From contig NC_088295.1 of assembly GCF_032854445.1 (NCBI RefSeq), forward strand, positions 71,640,028 to 71,704,027: DNA of 64,000 nucleotides, given 5' to 3'. Shown here in pieces: positions 49,783-62,549 of this stretch. Every line of letters starts with the position of its first letter. Position 1 is the stretch's first letter. A program made the position numbers and the translations under genes. This DNA comes from Liolophura sinensis (Eukaryota; Mollusca; Polyplacophora; Chitonida; Chitonidae). The notes below the pieces were generated by a model. The model was not told the origin of the DNA. It did no database searches and saw only the letters and a list, made by a program, of their open reading frames with translations.

Positions 49783-50547
49783 TGTTATGTGCACAACTGC
49801 CGTCAGCTTCTAAATTTAGCTTGCCACTGTTTACATATGCTAAATTCAGGGCCTGCTGTCTGCCTCTACCTTAGAATGTTCCAGAATACGCTCAGTTCGG
49901 TGTTTGTTTGTTTACATCAAGAGTTCAGGAATTTTCTTATTCTAGACAATTCCACCAGGCTATATAAGACCTATGAAAGCAGGTCAAACGGAGGAGAAAG
50001 GAGAGTTATTGAAAGTTTTGGATGCTTTCGCTGTGTATTACTTTAGCAGGCCTTTTGTGTTGAATTTTGGTGTCTTTATAGCCTCTGGCTTTGATATATC
50101 CTATCTCCACCGAGCACTCGTTCAGTTTGAACTTGTATATTTAATTTGTGTTCTTGTGTACACAGTGCTTATTAGTACACGGACCCTGTCTGTGGAATTT
50201 TGTGTATATTTCGTCATACACTCAGTTATACTGTGGATTTTCCCTCTTGTGAATTTGCCTCTGAGCATTTATTCCTGTGTGGTATATATTGTGGAATATA
50301 TGCGTCCGTTTGGACTTGACACCGTTGTACATGTAAGTACTTTAGTATTTGTATAGATACTGCTATCCTTTCTTGTTAAACTTAAGTACTTTAGTATTTG
50401 TATAAGTCTTATTATCTGTTCTTGTTAAAGCTAATAAATTGTTGTAAAATAAAATCTGCTGGTTTTGGTTACATTTTTGTGCGGCTAAACTGTCGTGTAT
50501 TTCGAAGAAGCAATCTCTTTATAATACAGACAGTTTGGGTCGTAACA
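49783..50547 (+). mobile_element. Probable solo LTR (765 bp)
   Basis: The segment starts TGTTATG and ends GTAACA, giving short terminal inverted repeats TGTTA/TAACA. It is flanked by a 4-base duplication atat (49779-49782 and 50548-50551). Inside are a TATA box (ctatataag near 49960) and two poly(A)-type signals (aataaa, near 50430-50450), in the order expected for U3-R-U5. No gag or pol sequence adjoins it, so recombination to a solo LTR is likely, perhaps from a Ty3/gypsy-type element. The 127-codon frame inside is LTR sequence, not a gene. Confidence 0.65.
50335..50432 (+). repeat. 49-bp tandem duplication inside the LTR
   Basis: The block aagtactttagtatttgtat starts at 50335 and again at 50384, each copy ending in cttgttaaa-ct. 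Confidence 0.9.
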
Positions 50548-50551
50548 ATAT

Positions 50552-52535
50552 GATGAAACTAAGTTGTAAAGACGTATAACATAGAGCATCGGACCAGAGC
50601 AACAGCGAAGGGTGTGGTAGCTGGCAAATGGTCACACATAACCGCTGAAACACGGCATCTTTGTCAATTTATTTCAGCCAGGGTTTTATTCTGACTTAAA
50701 CACTTGCAAATTACACGCCAGAATGCAGTCATGTTAATTATAATGTATTAGACGTCACTGGCCTAGAATAACTCAATATGCTGTGCTGTCTATCACATTT
50801 AACATACAATAATATTAAATAGCCAAGAACTGAACCATAAAAATCAACGTACTTATTGGAAACATAGACTGTGAATTTAACAGAATGTACATTGAGCAAC
50901 TTTGTACTGAATCTTTCTGTTAATGCCTGGCCACCATATTGCGCCGTTAGTTCGGTATGTACATTTTGTCATGCCTAAGTGCCCCTTATGAATCTTATCC
51001 TATATTTCGCCGCGCCCAATCGCTGGTATCACGATTCGGATAATAATTTCACAAGTATATCAGACCATTTACAATGATTAATCGTTCTCTGACGTTCTCT
51101 GACGGTCACGGACACAGAAAGTCTTTAATGTCGACGGGATCGTTATTTTGTTTGTTCCCCCCGAAACTGGTCATTTAAGGGGATGGCTGCGCATTTGCCT
51201 TTTTAAGATTGTTTTGATGCGCTTAGAAGAACAAATAGTTCGAGCAGAAATTGGTGTAAGGCATTACTTCGGGGAAACTACCCAACAGCTTTCAGTAATC
51301 CGCCTGCACTTGCTTTTTCAGTTTTAGTTTGGTTTCAAAGCTATGTTCGGTTATTATTGCCACATTGAAGCCGAGGTGGATTCTGAATACGGTAGATTTG
51401 CCATTCATTTTCAGATTAACCAACTATATTGCCTTCGACGCATCACGGTCGTGCACAGCTCGGATAAAATAATGCTATTTGTCGAGAGTTACTTCCATTG
51501 CTTGTTGGGTCATACTGTCTGTTTTCTTTGTAAAGCAACAAACAAGAGATGTACGTCTGCTCTGGTTTGACCCTTCATAATGTAGCCTTTCATATGCTTC
51601 TGGGTCGATATACAGCAACTTCAATCCCTTTTGTTAGCGTTAAGACAGATTTCATTTCAAGGTTTTGTGATACTCGCTAGTCCAAAAGCCCAATAACAAT
51701 TTCTGTCTCTAATAAATGAATTTATGCAATCAGTAAAGTCGCAATGTTCACTGACCTCATATAGATTTCTGCTCAAATGATTCGACAGTCTCACCGTTCC
51801 TTTGAGTGTTTAAACTTTACGCGTTCAAACACTGTGTGTCTCCTCAGTATAAAGCGATCGTTGAGCTTTGAAGAACCACTGGAAAGTCGGTCTTCCCGTC
51901 GTTGTTTGTTAAAAAAGACCTGAACACGTGTTCTGCCTTGGTTCAATTGCACAGATCACTGAGTTAACCTGCACTTTATAATCTTGGTGCAGTTTCACCG
52001 AAATTCTCCTCACTGGCCCACACTGTTGGATCCTCAAAGGCAAAGGGTTCTGAAAGATCTTATCGACGTAAATCTGGCTTCTCACACCATCAGCATGTAC
52101 CTGTGGGTAAGAACGGATTGACTGAATGAATTATTCCACCGCCGCCAAGACACTATACTCTATTTCACAAACATATTCAAATACCAGCCTTACAGAATAC
52201 AGTACTACTTACATGAAAACTAGGTACAACAGAGTGTTGGTGGAGCATGCTGATTTGATCTTGTCTTATGTATGGCAAATTTCATGCTCAAGCAAAGCCA
52301 GTTGAATACATTTTAATCTATATTACTGCTAGAACATATCGTTGTGTACACATACCATATTATGAGCAATGCAGATTAAAACATACCGTTTTGAATGCCG
52401 TGTAAATGCCGTTTAAATACACCAGCGAAATGGGTTTTCTTTTTCTAGTAATACAGACATACGTTACCAACAGATATTAAACATTTAGAACGCCGATAAT
52501 TGAAGGATAAGACTACTGGAGCCGAAACCTTGTGA
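50552..52535. other. No gene seen
   Basis: No supported exon, RNA gene or tandem repeat. Confidence 0.4.
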
Positions 52536-52539
52536 GCTG

Positions 52540-53510
52540 GTATGCCATAGTACAGGCACACCGTGGACTAAAGAGGATTAATATCATTTCCTGTCTGAGT
52601 AGTCATTAATGGTCCAGCTCCTTTCAAAGGCTTTAACAAAGCTGAATTTCGTATTCATCCCTTGCACGACTAACCCTTGACAGTTGCTAGGACATCAGGC
52701 AATTAACTCAGGACCTTTTAATAAATTCTACAAGTGGGCTTCATTTGAAGCTTTTTTTTGCCTTGGATTATTTCAAGTGACAGTATATGTTTAGACTTAG
52801 GGTATGTCTCATCCAGCAAAAGCCACAAACCTTTTGAATAAGTTTCCTGGTAGCTTTTTGCAACGAGCGTGGCTTTTGAAAGTGCCAAATGCAACCACAA
52901 TGTATTAACAAAAAAGGAAAAACTACAAACAGGTGTTACAATAATGCATCGTCGTGATCTAAAACAACAACAACATCGGTCATTCATGGAGCTGCTTGTT
53001 AGTGAATCAAAATAGAACCCAAAAACCTGGAACAACCCGGTATAGAAACCGCCACCCTTGGTCTTGAATCTGGCGAATCTCTTTTTTAGTCATTGATGGG
53101 CTAGAGAGCTTCCAACAGAAGCTACTATTCTCCCGAGACAGCTGTTTATTCTCGAATTTGTCTGTCCAAGGCCCTTTATGTAGAAGAAGTGATAAAGTGT
53201 TCACTGTCTAAGACAGATAGCCCATTAAGCCTAATGTCCTGGTTGGGTTTTTTTCTATGGTGCTTATACCGCTGAACTTCCGAATGGCCAATCATTATGG
53301 CGGTAAGTAGGACCGTGGATAAATCGTCTCTGAAAACAGATTGGGATGACGATGATGTATCTGGAGGTGTCAGTTGTACCATATCTGTCCTGATTCTCAG
53401 ACACAGGCGATGGGCTCATGAACATCGCCTTCCTGAAAAAAAAAACAACTCGTAGAGGGCAGGCTGATTAATCTTTACCAGTTGTTCGTGGCAATGATGT
53501 AAGCGAATGA
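52540..53510 (+). repeat. Segmental duplication, unit 1, blocks Y-Z-W
   Basis: It aligns in order with 58410-59290: tggactaaagagg (Y, 52564), aacaaagctgaatttcgtat (Z, 52636), aagtgccaaatg-accacaat, then cattatggcggtaagt (W, about 53292) and gacgatgatgtatctgga. Its end (ggcagg-ctgattaatct, about 53460) also aligns with 63230. The open frames inside are not preserved between copies. Confidence 0.8.
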
Positions 53511-54124
53511 TTGATGGTTAAAGAAGCAGACAGCGTTCGTCTTCAAAACATCTTTTGAGAAAAGGAGAACAAGATTTATTGAACAATCAATAAGTAATAA
53601 CTTCGGGAAATCCATAATTTATATTTTTGGAACATTGTAATACTGAGATTTTGACACTTTCTGTAACTTCTTGCGAGTAATTTGTCCATCTGCTTATGCT
53701 CCTCATAAAGTCCATTGTAGCATGGCTAATAGTGGTAAATATTTGGCCTCAAGCTACATCTCTAAATCAAAGCTTATTGCTTTACATTGCATTCCCGCTA
53801 TATGTTGATATATTTGATCCAGCTCCATGGACAAAGATGGCTCCTGATCCGAACTAAGTTTTGATTAAAACGTTAAAAAAATGACTAAATTTGAATGTCA
53901 CCCAAATACATTTTTAATGCAGCATCAACGTGGTTGATTTCCTGAATATAAAAACACATTATATTCAGCTACAATGTAATGTTCTTTCAACGTGTTTAAC
54001 TTCCGCAGCTGAAAATCCAATGTGCAAAGGCTGTTGTTTACCTCAGCAGGAGAGGCGTTTTTCTAAAAATACAGCATTAAACAGATTAAATTTCAAACCA
54101 AGAGTAGAAGATAGGTGACATATC
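53511..54124. other. No gene seen; diverged repeat
   Basis: Part of the duplicated region. No block here is clearly matched, and I see no exon. Confidence 0.35.
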
Positions 54125-54250
54125 TGCAGCAGTCTGATGAATTATCGGCAACTGGAATCCGGCGTAAAATTTTCACTGCTTGAAGGCATTATGTAATTTT
54201 ACCGATAGCGTTCCATGATGGCAAAACCATAATAGTGACATAACAATAAA
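54125..54250 (+). repeat. Segmental duplication, unit 1, block V
   Basis: The run ctgcttgaaggcattatgt... then atggcaaaaccataatagtgac aligns with 61605-61730 in the same orientation. Confidence 0.7.
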
Positions 54251-55132
54251 CCAGAAACACGACATCCCTCATTTTTTCCTGAGTTATTATTACTCCTTTA
54301 AATTGTTCATTTAACAAGATAAGTTGCAAGACCGGTGTTTAATGAAATCCTTTTTTAAGATTTCAATTCCTTTCTGCAATGTGTTTTATTCACAGAAATA
54401 AATTACATTCCCAATGATTTGAAACGCAAACTTTATAAAAGTTAATTTGGCTCATGTTTATTTGTTCCCATTGTGTTTTTACACCGATCTCATACAGTTT
54501 TCGCTAATAGAATGGATACCGAAGAAAACCATGAACTTCGCAATCTAGTTGGAAAATCTGATTGAAGGCCGCCATTGAGCTAGAAGGAGTTTTATGAAGA
54601 CTACGTGCTTTACCGAGATTTCTCTCCTGAACACTGTTTCAGAAGCATGTGTGTGAAAATGGTTTTATGCTCGTTAATTTAGTCCTCTGTCTGTCATATA
54701 CTTTCTCCGGTGTGAGGATTTGATATCAATATTCAGCCAGTGTATTCATAGAAATGGAACTGACTTCTCTAGCGCTCGTTTTCAGGGCTATCTATCATTT
54801 GGAGACAAAGGAAGTAACAGCCAGCGGCTCAAATATCACCATTGAAGACGGCTGTGACCTTTTGAAACGGAAATATGATGAGGCAATATGAACACGCCAT
54901 ACTCTACATGTATCATTACTCCGTCATGTTTCTGTGATTTTGTGATAAGTGAATTTTGATAGGTACAGCTAGAGCTGCCTTTGATAAGGCATAAACGTCA
55001 GAGTGGTGATTGGTTTGGGCTGATTAATGTTTGATTCATATTTACCACCAGACCAAGGATAATACCCGTGTAGATTCCTAAAATTTAGCATGTATGGTTG
55101 ACTTGAGTAAGCACAAAATTCCGTGAATTTGG

Positions 55133-55340
55133 TATGCAGACAGCAGGGAAAAAGAACAAGTGAAATATCTGAGAGGTCTTGTTTTATGCAGACAGCAGGG
55201 AAAAAGAACAAGTGAAATATCTGAGAGGTCTTGTTTTATGCAGACAGCAGGGAAAAAGAACAAGTGAAATATCTGAGAGGTCTTGTTTTATGCAGACAGC
55301 AGGGAAAAAGAACAAGTGAAATATCTGAGATGTCTTGTTT
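55133..55340. repeat. 52-bp tandem repeat, four copies
   Basis: Units starting tatgcagacagcagggaaaa begin at 55133, 55185, 55237 and 55289. The first three are identical and the fourth differs by one base (gatgtc for gaggtc). The minus-strand frames here are repeat artefacts. Confidence 0.97.
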
Positions 55341-56239
55341 TAGGATTTGACACTCTTTGTGGCAGACCAAGCTGATTCCCGCTCTTGGCAAACTCTAATA
55401 TCCGGTTTACTTTCGTCAACTTGAAGTTCTCGACATCAGTCTTTTCCCTGGCTAACCTTTTTTTACAATCACATCTAACATTAGATCATTGTGGGAAGAA
55501 AAGTCCTTTTTATGTACAGACATGCTTACTCACTTGCTGACAGTAAAATTGAGATTGAAGAAGCCATGTATTTATCTTCATAGCTAATCACCAGAGAACA
55601 GATTTAGGAGGGTTTTGTCTGGTTCCTTCTGTAAAGTCCCAGGGATTTTCTGCATAGTAAGGAAACCTGGATTTATATATCAGTTGTTTTAGGACTTATG
55701 ACTCAGATCCAGTTTTATTGGAAAGAGGTTATGCCGAAGTGATAGCCGTAGCCCATCATCATTCAATTGCACAGGGCGTCTAGAATTTCATTTCACTTCG
55801 CATAATTTCATTAGTTGTTTTACATGAATGTATAGCGATGAAATACCAACTTCTGTATGTGAAAAAAAACTATGTTCCACTGTGACTCGAGCTGCTTCCC
55901 AAGATTACCACGCTGCATCGATAAACCAACAGTGTGAATTTCTTCCGGCATTAAACATCTTTTAGTTTCCAATTACCCATAATTCACCAAATTATCACGG
56001 CTGTTTAACGCAAGTGTTTAAATCTCCTTCTGGGGTTATGTGGCGAAATGAAAGGACAATTCATTTCACTGAAGGCTGCTTTCACAAATTCTAACAAATC
56101 TTTACTGGTAAAGACGTAAAACTGCATGGGAATTCTGTACATTGATTTAGATCAACTCGTAAAACAACGATGTGAAATCTTCATGAGTTAAATATGTTAA
56201 CAAACATGGATAGATTTATTAAAACGATATCTAAGGGTT
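55341..56239. other. No gene seen; old repeat at about 55935-56010
   Basis: The block tttccaattacccataattcacc (about 55969) is the inverted partner of the one at 10576. No exon is supported. Confidence 0.4.
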
Positions 56240-56350
56240 TATTTGTTTGTTGTTTCATGTAAAACTGAAGAATTTTTCGGTTTTACCATGGTTGTTAGTT
56301 TTATGGGTGGTGAAAATCATCGACCTTTGGCAAATTACTGACGCCCCAGG
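56240..56350 (-). repeat. Old SINE relative (family A/C)
   Basis: Decayed matches: gaagaatttttcggttttac, ttttatgggtggtgaaaatc and cgacctttggcaaattactg, in the order of a minus-oriented SINE with the family C body. Confidence 0.45.
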
Positions 56351-56879
56351 TAGATTTTGAAATTATAGCTATAACGAAATGTCGTGATACAGGTAGGGCA
56401 ATAATACATTGTACGAGGCTTATATATGATGAAGAAATAATGCAAATAAATAAATATAGGTGGATTGTACAGACAATTCGTAATGTATGGCTTAAATTTC
56501 TTTCTTTCTTTTTTGTTTTGCTATTTGTTTTTTGTTGTTGTTTCTTTTTTGTTTGTTTGTTTTTTATATTTCTAGTGACAGACTATTTATAATGTGTGAG
56601 GTTATTTGCACTTTCTTCATAAGTGTTTCAACATGTCTAGGTTTTCTCCATCCCGCGGCTGATAACCGGTTAGAATGGACAGCCTCTCTCACGTAATGCA
56701 AGCAGAGAAGCGTGAGTTTTTATTGGATGTGGATCTCTTGATCCCTTCCGTTACGGGAAAACGTTTAGCCAATATGCATCTTAAACTTAATGTGAAATGA
56801 TTTCAGTATTTTCTCGCATTTTGACTACAAATTAACCAAGCTTTTCTCAACGTATCTGCATTCGTTTTAAGGAGACTCA

Positions 56880-57160
56880 TGAATGATGGGATCTGTCAAA
56901 GGCAGTCGTCTGGCAGAAATACAAATTCTATATAAGCAGTTGTTAAGATGTATGGATCATTGTTATGAAGACATATGTCTCCATTACTGTGCCGCCTTAC
57001 AGCCTGCTTAACGGCTCACAGATCCCAGGTCTGACACTGACATGTAACGAGCAGTGAGAACTTTTCAATCTTTTTTCAAAGGGTAACAATAATCTACACA
57101 CCAGAATCTATTATCCGCTGTTGTCTGACAAACCCTTGTACATGTGGAAGATTCAAAGGT
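56880..57160 (+). repeat. Segmental duplication, unit 1, block X
   Basis: It aligns with 62550-62810: aaaggcagtcgtctggcaga, aattcta-ata-gcagttgt, gtgaagacata-ttcattactgtg-type and agattcaaagg. Same orientation, about 5.7 kb apart. Confidence 0.8.
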
Positions 57161-57227
57161 TAATGCCTATTTCAGTATAGGTTTGTGCTTTTTTTATGTT
57201 ATTGGGGTGGGGTGGTGGGGGTTGGGG

Positions 57228-57382
57228 GGCAGCTCATGCTGGCTTCCTCATCGGCCGTTACGTGGGAAAGTCTGCAGCAACCTGCGGGTGGTAGTGGTTT
57301 TCCCCAATAATGCTGACTTGTCGTCATATAAGTGAAATATTCTTGTGTACGGCGTAAAACACCTCAAATAAATAAATAAATA
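57228..57382 (+). mobile_element. SINE family A, 5'-truncated
   Basis: It starts in the body (gctcatgctggcttcctcat), passes acgtgggaaagtctgcagca and the tail motif, and ends in aaataaataaata. A G-rich tract (57204-57229) precedes it. Confidence 0.9.
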
Positions 57383-58409
57383 ACTTTTTTCACAGCCATT
57401 CATGACAAAGTAGATACTGTCTGTGGCTTTCGGTAGGAATTTAGTAATATTGGAAGGATATTAGTAATACGAATTCCATCCAAGGTTTGATCGTTACTTT
57501 CTATACGGCATCTGTTTGCTGGCACGACAGTTAATAAAATCTCGAGTTATAAAAAACTAAACATCAATATAAAAGATGCAGAAAGATTCAAAATGAAATC
57601 AAAACTCCCACAACTGTCATAACTCAATAATGTGCATGGCAATGGATTCTGCTAAGACGCCCTAAACCTCACCATGATTGTCATGTAGCTGATGGAAAAC
57701 ATACCCTAAATATTGCGAGATTTTGTCTGTGTTGCGTGTGGTTCTACAGCAACTTTATATACCACGTTGTCTCCTTCCGTAATGCGATGTTTCCAATTCG
57801 AACTGTTTTCTTGATGAATTTAAAAAACAGTCCTACTGTATCATGTGGCTTGGGTTAGGCAACTTTTGTTGACATTAATTTACCGGTCTCAGCGTGTTCT
57901 GAAAGCACAAATAACACTCCTTTCCTACAAGAACTTCATTTTTTTTCAAACGATAAGTTCTTCAGTTTCCATTGTTCGACTGCTCTAAATAACTTTTGTG
58001 AAAGACTTTATATTAAATGTAATCAAAAACAGTTGCCTTATATTTCAGATTTGGTCACATGATACAGTCTGATTTTTTCTACCTTTAAAGAGTTCGAACT
58101 CGAAACTCGAAACCCTTTTCTTTTCCACCCGTTGACTAATCGTACACCACTTCGCTCTCATTGGCTAATCTTCATCTCCATACCTCAGCCAGGAAGAAAA
58201 AGTCGGTTTTCTATACTGATAAGAGCAAAACTCACAATTTAACCGCTGTCAATCATCAAATTACCCGTTCCTACGACGGTAAATGTACGACATAAGTTTT
58301 ATTTGTGAATGGAGCCAGTTGTATTTATATTCTCTTCTCCAACAACATTCAGAACTCCCATTGACATACGATAATTGTATATAATGAGACTGAGTGTGAG
58401 CTCATATTA
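57383..58409. other. No gene seen
   Basis: No supported exon or tandem repeat. Confidence 0.4.
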
Positions 58410-59290
58410 CAATTACAGAAACACTGTGGACTAAAGAGGTTCATGAGTTAATATGATTAATTGTGTGAGCAATTATAAAGGATTCAGGTCCTGTCAAGGG
58501 CGAACTCTTAGCACGTGTTTGATGATTTCCCCTCTGACCATACTAACATCAGTTCTCCGTGGATGCCATTCTTTTTTTCCTTCCGCACCAAAAATAAACA
58601 GGCGTCCGGTGATTTAACAAAGCTGAATTTCGTATTCAGTCCTTGTACAACGACCCCTTGGCAGCTGCTGACCATTTAGCAGATCCGAAAATTAAGCAGC
58701 ATTTGAAAAAAAAGCGTCCCCTGTGATTTGTTTCAAGCTATTTGACTTTCCCCCGACGAACTAATGGAGACCATCCGCTGTTGTTTCTTATCCGGACAAA
58801 AAAATCTAATACGCATCCTTTAATAGACACATTTTGTTTATACGTGTGTTGTTTGTTTAAGTGCCAAACTAAAGCCACAATACATGAAAAACGCGGCGTA
58901 TGCTCGTTTCAATAATACAATCTACGAACAAGACCAAGAAGAACAGCAACACCCAAAAGAGCAACAACGCCGTCCTCGCATTGAGTCTGAACTAAAAAAA
59001 ATGTTGAAAAGTGATTAAGAGTTAAATAACGGTTGGCAAAACTGGTCACGCGATATACCCAAATGTTTGGTAAATCGTGGTATTTGTAACGCACTATTCA
59101 CCTAAATCATTAAACTGTTGCATTTCGGCACTCAGTGCACTCTCAGTTCCAATAAGGCTCGATTTCGGAATAACCACTCATTATGGCGGTAAGTGGGGTG
59201 GTGAACAAATCGTCCCTTAAAAAGATTGCAACGACGATGATGTATCTGGATGTGTCATTTGAGCCATATCTGCCGGTGTCAGCTGTAGAG
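58410..59290 (+). repeat. Segmental duplication, unit 2, blocks Y-Z-W
   Basis: The partner of 52540-53400, in the same order and orientation: tggactaaagagg (58428), aacaaagctgaatttcgtat (58617), aagtgccaaac, cattatggcggtaagt (59180), gacgatgatgtatctgga. Confidence 0.8.
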
Positions 59291-59714
59291 CCTACCTTAT
59301 CTGGAGGTGTCAGATGTACTATATCTGCAAGGAGATGTCAAGTGTGCTTTATCTGCATGGAGGTGCCAAGAGTACCTCATCTGCATGGGGGTGTCAAGTG
59401 TACCTTATCTGTATAGAGATGTCAAATGTACCCTTTATGCATGCAGGTGTCAAGTGTACCTTATCTGAATGGAGGTTTCAAGTGTACCACATCTGCATGG
59501 AGGAGTCATGTGTACCTTATCTGCATGGACGTGTCATGTGTACCTTATCTTGATGGAGGTGTCAAGTGCACCTTATCTATATGGAAGTGTTCAGTGTACC
59601 TTATCTACATGGAGATGTCAAGTGTACATTATCTACATGGAGATGTCAAGTGTACATTATCTACATTGAGGTTATATGTACATCTACATGGAGGTGTCAA
59701 GAGTACCTTATCTT
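59250..59714. repeat. 28-bp minisatellite, about 16 copies
   Basis: The unit tcaagtgtaccttatctgca then tggaggtg repeats with point changes until the SINE at 59715. Open frames here encode repeats such as MSSVHYLHG and are artefacts. A single seed-like unit is present at the homologous place in unit 1 (about 53358-53385). Confidence 0.95.
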
Positions 59715-59967
59715 CTTTATTTATTTCTATACTTAGTTGATTCGTGTTTCACGTCGTACTCAAGAATATTTCACTTAGACGACAGCGGTCAGCATTATGG
59801 TGAGAGATAACGTGCAGAGCTCGTAGGAAACCCACGACAATCCGCAGCTGTTGGCAGACCTTCCCATGTATGGCCAGAGAGGAAGCCATAATGAGCTGGA
59901 CTTGAACTCATAACAACCGAATTGGTTTTTCAGTCACGCTAACCACCTTTGGCCACGGAGCCGCCAA
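59715..59967 (-). mobile_element. SINE family A, near full length
   Basis: Order on the plus strand: tttatttatttc tail, gtactcaagaatatttcact, cagcattatggtgagagata, cacgacaatccgcag, tggacttgaactcataacaa (B-box side), gctaaccacctttggccacg. It has more mismatches than the 40099-40363 copy. Confidence 0.9.
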
Positions 59968-61604
59968 CTCTTCCTCCCCCTACCCTAATAGCTTTAAGCA
60001 AAACTATTATTTCCCTACTGTATAAGTGTATATATGTTTTAAGTAAACCCCGTAAGAATAATTTCAACTTCATGTAGCTTCAAATATTTGGACAATCATA
60101 TAATTTCTTATTCGGACAAAGAGCTGATTTTTTTATCATTTGGAACATGTGGCGACTGAAAAAGATGTCAAATTAGATAACGCCAGTAACCGATGGCTGA
60201 CGAATACCATTTCAGACAGGATGGTCATTCAAAGATTTCTGATTTTCCATTACTCTTTGTTGTAGGTGACTTGTCTGATACAGGGAAAAGCGATGCTAGA
60301 GGAGTGGCAGCCACACAGAAAGACATCAGACAAGGACTGTTTAAGAGGCGAGAGGTCCCGGGTGTACGGAGAGAGAAACTGTTTCATCTTATCACCATTC
60401 ATCCATGCTCGTTTTCCTTGCCATCATTCACAATATCACTTCAATTCTCCGTTTGTTCTTCGATTTTCTCAAAAGATCTCTGAAAAGAGAGTATGCCGAC
60501 AAGGTGAAGGTAAATTCTCTGAAAAGTGTCAATCCTCGAATATTTATTCACAGGTCAACCACGTTAATGTCAAGTATTTTGATTCCTCCGGTTATGCATC
60601 ACTGTTTGCCAACTATCACACAGCCGTCGTTCCTCTGGCTTTAATCTCGAAGCTGTTGTCTTTTATATAGAAAGATGTCTAAATCTAGCCTACATAAACA
60701 ATGCAATTTAATAAGGTAATAACGATGGAAAATCTAGTAATGATAGTTTTAACATTGTATGATTAACAATAAAATGAAATTAAATTGAGACATTTTTAAC
60801 AGACACATCTGATCTTGTTGCGTGTAGTTTCTGATCGCCTGCCTTGTTTTATAGTTGCATAATCAAGATGTACCAAATACTCATCTTAAAGCAACTGGAA
60901 TGGTAAATCATAAAATATTACTTAATGTAATCTTCCACTGAAACCTTATTTAAAGATACATTACATATACTATTCGTTACGATACTTAACGTCCAGTTCA
61001 AAACTGTCTTAAGCCTTAATATCAGATTTAACTTTATGCCAAGTTTTCAGTTTCTCGCTTGGCCCCCAAATAATTGTATAACAGTATATGATATATAAAC
61101 TAAGTCTGCTGCTGTTTCATTTGATCAACTACAGTACTGGTTGTTGGCTTTTGTTAAAATCGTAAATATATGACGTGACATAATATCAGTATTAGATAAT
61201 ACACTTTTGAACGACCGAGCCCTGATGGGAAAAGATTACTGCCTACCAGTTTAAACACGCTCTAGCCACGAAATTGTTGCAATATCGCCAAATTGGCGTT
61301 AAGCCCTAATCATTTATTTTTTTTTAACAAATATGGCTTGTTTCCGTTTTGGTAGCTTATTGTCCATGTCCGAATTCAGCTTGAATTACAACGTTAAAAG
61401 ACAATGATTCAGTTGAATTGTCATTCAGAAACGATTTTCATTCAACATTCAAAAGATGTGGAGAATGTTTAGATAATAGAATGTATTTCAATAGTAGCAG
61501 AAAATGGGAACTATCTCATTGTCGTCGCAGTACAAGAACACATTATACTCCGCTAACACTAAATATACATGTAGAATCGAATAGAGTGTAGCTCTTATCC
61601 GACA
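59968..61604. other. No gene supported
   Basis: Plus frames at 60193-60670 overlap in two frames and show no domain or splice support. No repeat recognised. Confidence 0.35.
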
Positions 61605-61730
61605 AATTGGCAGTAATTTAATGAAGAAACAACATTTGGGATCCAAAGTAAAATGTTTCCTGCTTGAAGGCATCACGTGATCTACTGATACCGCTGCATT
61701 TTGGCAAAATAATCATAGTGCCATAAATAC
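61605..61730 (+). repeat. Segmental duplication, unit 2, block V
   Basis: Partner of 54125-54250: cctgcttgaaggcatcacgt, ttttggcaaaataatcatag, tgccataaat. Confidence 0.7.
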
Positions 61731-62138
61731 CATAGCTCTGATTGCTTCCTCGGTAAGATTCGGGAAAATCACTCAAAATAACTCCTAATGATGAAATCAC
61801 AATTACTCTATAAAGCTCTCAACCATACAAAGTTAAAAGACATATTTTTAATAATATCCTTCATTGATTTATTTTTTTCAAGCCGGGAAGCTTCTAGAAC
61901 TACTGGGGCATTTCCGTTTGACCACATCTTTTGTTAATCCTTCTTTAGATATTTGATGCTGCCGAGAAATGTATTTCCAGGGACTTTGTTATTTCATTCT
62001 CGTTAGGTTTTCTTGGCACAAAATTTGAAGTGTGAATAATTAGGCGTGCTGCATAAGCTCTGATTTCAAAATCATTTAAAAAAGAAAAGACTTACTGACC
62101 TTAATGTGCTTGTGTCTAACATGGCACTGTTCTCAATG

Positions 62139-62361
62139 TATTTATTAATTTATTTATTTGTTTGGTTGGTATTTTTGGTTGGTATGAAGCTTGGTAGCGT
62201 CCGGGGGAAGCCCACAACCATGCGCAAGTTGTCGCGGACCTTCCGACGTAGGGCTGGAGAGGAAGCCAGCATGTGCAGCACTCACAGCGACCGCCTTGGT
62301 GAGAGGCTATTGGGTCATTGCGCTGCGTTGACGTGCTAACCAGCTCGTCCACGGGGGCTCC
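62139..62361 (-). mobile_element. SINE family A with body deletion
   Basis: Tail tttatttatttg, then a gap in the tail domain, then gtccgggggaagcccacaac, cttccgacgtagggctggag, gcgaccgccttggtgagagg and the head gacgtgctaaccagctcgtc. The imperfect repeats tgttctcaatgta and agttcccaaagta flank it and may be an old target duplication. Confidence 0.88.
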
Positions 62362-62549
62362 AGTTCCCAAAGTAAGAAGCTGAGTAAGATAAACATGGAT
62401 TCGATGTATATCCACAATCCCTACTTGCAAAATTTTTTGTAAACAGTGATTTCAGTATGGCCATGAGTTGGTGCTTCATTTAAAGTCAGCCATGCTTCTA
62501 TCCGCGATCTGTATTTGTTTGATCGAGTCCGCGTACATGATAGATGAGA

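Noticed and set aside
49973-50356. 127-codon hydrophobic frame
   Set aside because: It lies wholly inside the probable LTR, after its TATA box, and includes part of an internal tandem duplication.
59183-59740. Overlapping plus frames with Cys-Thr-Leu-Ser repeats
   Set aside because: They are products of the 28-bp minisatellite in three frames.
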